Below, in pieces: positions 61,712-64,000 of a stretch of 64,000 nucleotides of DNA. The stretch comes from Solen grandis. Its lineage: Eukaryota > Mollusca > Bivalvia > Adapedonta > Solenidae. The notes under the pieces are model-generated. The model saw nothing but the letters and a program-made list of their open reading frames with translations, made no database searches and was not told the DNA's origin. The stretch is from positions 65,065,223 through 65,129,222 of the forward strand of contig CM037784.1 in NCBI GenBank assembly GCA_021229015.1, written 5' to 3'. The translations under genes were made by a program, and so were the position numbers. Positions within the stretch are counted from its first letter, which is position 1. Every line of letters starts with the position of its first letter.

Positions 61712-63840
61712 ATATAAATAATATTTTTTTTATAAAATAAAATTTTTTTTGGTTAAGCAAAACGTAATTCAAAAAGATATACACATATACACAATTGTCG
61801 TATATTGGTAGCATATCCATTATTAAACAGCATTGGAATGTAATTAATTTAGACCAATACAAACACTATACAATGACATAAGAAATGTTAAGCTAATTTA
61901 ATATGCATGGCTGTACTAAAATACACCACAAACTTTATATTAAATAAATATAATAATACCTATATATCAGTTAGCCACATTATTTAGTAAACTATTTCTA
62001 AGTTCCGTTGCTTTCTGCACATATAAAGCTAATTTAGTAAGTGTTGTCTTATTCTTTGATTTTAATAATAACATAAATTTATACATGCTAGGTTTATTAT
62101 AGAAATATTTATTTATGAAACCTTTTCTTAAGTTTTCATAGCACGAACATTTTAAAATAAAATGGTATTCGTCTTCTATATCTAAAGTATTGCAGCATTG
62201 ACAGTATCTTTTATTTCTAGGAATTCTATTTTGCCCATACCTACCCGTTTGTATTCTTAATGACCTGAAATTCTTAATTTTGTAATATTAAATCTAAGAC
62301 TTTGTGGTAAAATATTTAAATAATCTTCATATTCAAAGATACTTTTACAATTATTATAAAGATCAAGTACACCACTCGATTCTTTTTCTGAATGCCAACT
62401 TTGTATAAAATTATCAATAACTCTTTGCTTGAAAATAGGTAAAAAAACATTTTAAATCATATAATTCCGGATGATTCCAAACATCAACAAAACCATAATT
62501 ACACAACAATATTTTTACCTTTTTCCCAGTTATCTAAACCTATATTACAATCACTAAGTGATTGCTCATAAACTTGTTTAATAATTATATTGTCTGTATT
62601 TAAAATCTTAAACCAATATTTGATAATTCTTAAATATCTTGACACATACAAAGGGTATCTACCTAATTCACCATATACTGCAGCATTTGCTACACTATTT
62701 CTAACTTTCAAAATATATTTAATAAATTTTAAATGTAACCTTTCAATATCTTTATGTTTTTCAAAACCACATATTTCTGATGAATAATTTAAGATAGACC
62801 CAACAAATGAATCAAAAAGCTGACAAGCTAACTTAGGTTTTAATTGGTATTTTTTACAATTTAATTTAAGAAATTTTAAAGCTTTTAAAGCTTTCCCCAC
62901 TAAATGTTTTTGATGCAATGTAAAATTCCCATTATAACTTATAACTGTTCCCAAATAATTAAAATCATCTACGATCTCAATTTGTTTACCATTATATGTC
63001 CATGCTTCCTGTCTTCCTAACTTACCCCTTTTTCTAAAAATCATTATTTTTGTCTTTTCTGTATTAACTTCTAACCCCCATTGATTACAATAATTGTATA
63101 AACGATCGAGAATAGACTGCAACTCCTGTGCTGTTTTTCCAAATACAACCATATCATCTGCAAATAATAACAAAATTAACACTAAATCATGAATTTGAAT
63201 ACCAGAATCTGCATTTTCCTGTAAATAAAGTTCAAGATCTTCAACAAAAAGAGAAAAAAGTATCGGTGACATAAAATATACGTGTATCTATTTTCATTTT
63301 TTATTCGTCACTTATATATCGTGCATATATCAAAATATTCACATTCAAATAAATTAAATGTCTACTATCAATGTCTGTCACTAAAAATATCACTACAGTG
63401 ACTTTTTGTTGATAAAGACATGGATAGTAAACGTAAAAACTATTTGAATGTGAATATTTTGATATATGCACGGTATGTAAATAGCGAATTAAAATTAAAA
63501 TAGAGGTTTAAACTTTGAGATATAAGAGCTTCGTGTGCGTTTGCGTGTGTGTGGAGGGAGGGGGGCACCAAACAAGTAAATGTGCAATTCCTCTCTTCCC
63601 AAACTTATAAATCATGTTCAGTTAAGAACTACCATCGTTTTATTTTTCAGACAAAGCTTATGGCGGTGGAGGCGAATGCACACACGTGCAAGTCTCGAAG
63701 ACCTGAAAAAGGCACTTCTTTCTATACGGCGGAAGGATATTGTTGACAAGATAGATGAAGAGAATGCGCGCAGGACAAGTAAACCCTCGATTCCCTCCCC
63801 TGCATTTAGGACAGTTAGATTTCCGAAGCTAATCACATAA
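54490..63840 (+). CDS. coiled-coil and Death-domain protein (4 exons, 582 aa)
   Basis: Exons 54490-55690, 57088-57276, 59189-59357 and 63651-63840 join with matching phases and GT/AG sites into 1749 bases, an exact number of codons with no break. Residues 1 to about 250 are helical with no family I recognise (for example [20 protein letters not shown]). About 250-440 is coiled coil, rich in Glu, Lys and Leu. About 478-556 is a Death domain: [12 protein letters not shown], then [32 protein letters not shown] and [11 protein letters not shown], matching the six-helix pattern with its conserved Trp. Death domains join signalling proteins in cell-death and NF-kB/Toll pathways; coiled coils usually mediate oligomerisation. 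It is likely a cytosolic adaptor, but no named orthologue is known to me. Exons 2 and 3 are much GC-richer than their surroundings. Confidence 0.85.
56179..56341. mobile_element. 163-bp MITE (intron 1 of Death-domain gene)
   Basis: Inverted arms of about 39 bases: GTAATCCATCCATCATTAA is perfect at both ends, then TCAAGGTCCATCA-type sequence with a few mismatches. No clear target duplication. Confidence 0.8.
56668..56850 (-). mobile_element. SINE family 2, internally deleted
   Basis: The tRNA-like head (GTGGCTGCGTGGTTAGAGCG, then TTCGATTCTC) and the tail end (GACTGAAATATTGTCGGTGG) are present. Much of the body between them is missing. Confidence 0.75.
57088..57276 (+). CDS. Death-domain gene exon 2
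   Basis: Acceptor GACACAG, donor GTGG|GTAAGG. Encodes 63 residues, continuing the helix with [20 protein letters not shown], then [20 protein letters not shown]. Strongly GC-rich third positions set it apart from the intron. Confidence 0.88.
58390..58690 (-). mobile_element. SINE family 2, diverged copy
   Basis: The family-2 body (GATAATGTGACTGTGTGAGG, GACTGAAATACTGTCGGTGG) is readable with a small internal duplication around GTGTCATAGACAGGTGATAG. The head is degraded. Confidence 0.75.
58756..59060 (-). mobile_element. SINE family 2, full copy with target duplication
   Basis: The head carries GGCCGAGTGGTTAGAGCG (A box) and GTCGTGGCTTCGATCC (B box), followed by a complete body and CAACAAACAAA tail. 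TAAACTT(T/A)ATACATGT lies on both sides (58740-58755 and 59061-59076), a 16-bp target duplication with one mismatch. It sits about 130 bases from exon 3 of the Death-domain gene, antisense to it. Confidence 0.92.
59189..59357 (+). CDS. Death-domain gene exon 3
   Basis: Acceptor TTTGTTCAG, donor TGTCG|GTAAGT. Encodes [20 protein letters not shown] to QLPDEMC, the first half of the Death domain with its conserved Trp in helix 1. Confidence 0.9.
59589..59733. repeat. compound (TTG)n(CTG)n(TTG)n
   Basis: A 145-base TTG run with about six CTG units near 59623-59642. Intronic. Confidence 0.96.
60427..60450. repeat. poly(A) tract
   Basis: 24 A. No retroposed body identified. Confidence 0.9.
61126..63272 (-). 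mobile_element. 5'-truncated LINE with reverse transcriptase (intron 3 of Death-domain gene)
   Basis: The frame 63272-62499 encodes the C-terminal half of a non-LTR reverse transcriptase: [16 protein letters not shown], the catalytic FADDMVVF (the Y/F-A-D-D box), [20 protein letters not shown] with KIMIF, and [14 protein letters not shown]. Past its stop, other frames continue the protein to a zinc-knuckle at about 62215-62150 ([20 protein letters not shown] then C) and PSMYKFM near 62095. So at least two frame breaks follow. The N-terminal endonuclease and the first RT blocks are missing. The 3' end (AAATAAAGCTTTGTATCTTG with GTATCTT repeats) lies near 61126. An (AT)n tract (61593-61707) and (AC)n (61267-61296) sit in its 3' region. 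Confidence 0.82.
61593..61707. repeat. (AT)n/(AC)n microsatellite
   Basis: AT dinucleotides with ACAC interruptions, 115 bases, inside the LINE 3' region. Confidence 0.95.
63320..63472. mobile_element. 153-bp MITE with perfect 32-bp inverted ends
   Basis: CGTGCATATATCAAAATATT continuing to 63351 is the exact reverse complement of 63441-63472. The inner region also pairs partly (CTACTATC with GATAGTA, GTCACT with AGTGAC), so the whole unit folds into one hairpin. It lies between the truncated LINE end (63272) and exon 4 of the Death-domain gene. Confidence 0.88.
63651..63840 (+). CDS. Death-domain gene exon 4 (terminal)
   Basis: Acceptor TATTTTTCAG. Only the frame set by the phase-2 donor of exon 3 gives Death-domain helices 4-6 ([30 protein letters not shown]). 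It then has a short Ser/Pro/Arg tail ending FPKLIT and a stop at 63838-63840. Two other frames open across this exon are shadows. Confidence 0.9.
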
Positions 63841-64000
63841 CCAGAAATTACTTCTTTACGTTAATAAGAACAATGTAACACAAATTACTGAATCAATCAT
63901 TTGCTAATTGTGTTTATTTAACCCTTTGTGAAGGAATCTCGGATTTCACTGACGGAGACACGATGCGCCAATATTGCGTTCTACGGACGGTGCTGACCAT
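63841..64000. other. 3' flank of Death-domain gene
   Basis: Should include the 3' UTR. No AATAAA signal is seen before the window ends. Confidence 0.5.

Overview
The window is animal nuclear DNA, AT-rich and mostly non-coding. It has spliced genes with GT/AG introns, many tRNA-derived SINEs, non-LTR retrotransposon debris, MITEs, long (TTG)n and (AT)n microsatellites and one 100-base assembly gap (13976-14075). The repeat types, together with a cGAS-like (Mab-21) gene and a Death-domain gene, fit a marine bivalve, probably a heterodont clam. That assignment is inference; no species marker was read.

Three cellular genes can be assembled by hand from exons with matching phases. (1) Minus strand, 27464 to 21509: a four-exon major-facilitator transporter of the MFSD4/NaGLT1 type, about 482 residues. 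It needs three single-base corrections to stay open. (2) Minus strand, 34706 to 32846: a Mab-21/cGAS-like nucleotidyltransferase with an intact G-S and E/D/D catalytic signature, one +1 break, and a phase-matched second exon that would add a multi-pass membrane region, about 580 residues in all. (3) Plus strand, 54490 to 63840: an intact four-exon protein of 582 residues made of a long alpha-helical/coiled-coil part and a C-terminal Death domain. I know of no named family for it.

Layout: 1-10.7 kb is non-coding with a decayed mariner (4714-5504) and a small terminal-inverted-repeat element (6849-7183). 10.7-14 kb holds a dispersed repeat, two SINEs, a 165-bp tandem repeat and an integrase pseudogene. 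18.6-20.7 kb holds LINE ORF1 and ORF2 remnants. 21.5-27.5 kb is the transporter; its first intron carries a 9-copy, 65-bp array with a CACGTG palindrome in every unit. 32.8-34.7 kb is the cGAS-like gene. 37.7-46.3 kb is a mosaic of duplicated and inverted modules around a 24-bp minisatellite of about 1.9 kb, read here as a foldback-like mobile element. 46.3-54.4 kb is non-coding with large microsatellites. 54.5-63.8 kb is the Death-domain gene, whose introns hold SINEs, two MITEs and a LINE reverse-transcriptase copy.

Two of the three genes belong to families used in innate immune signalling (a cGAS-like sensor and a Death-domain protein). They lie about 20 kb apart, diverging in orientation. 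A functional link between them is speculation.
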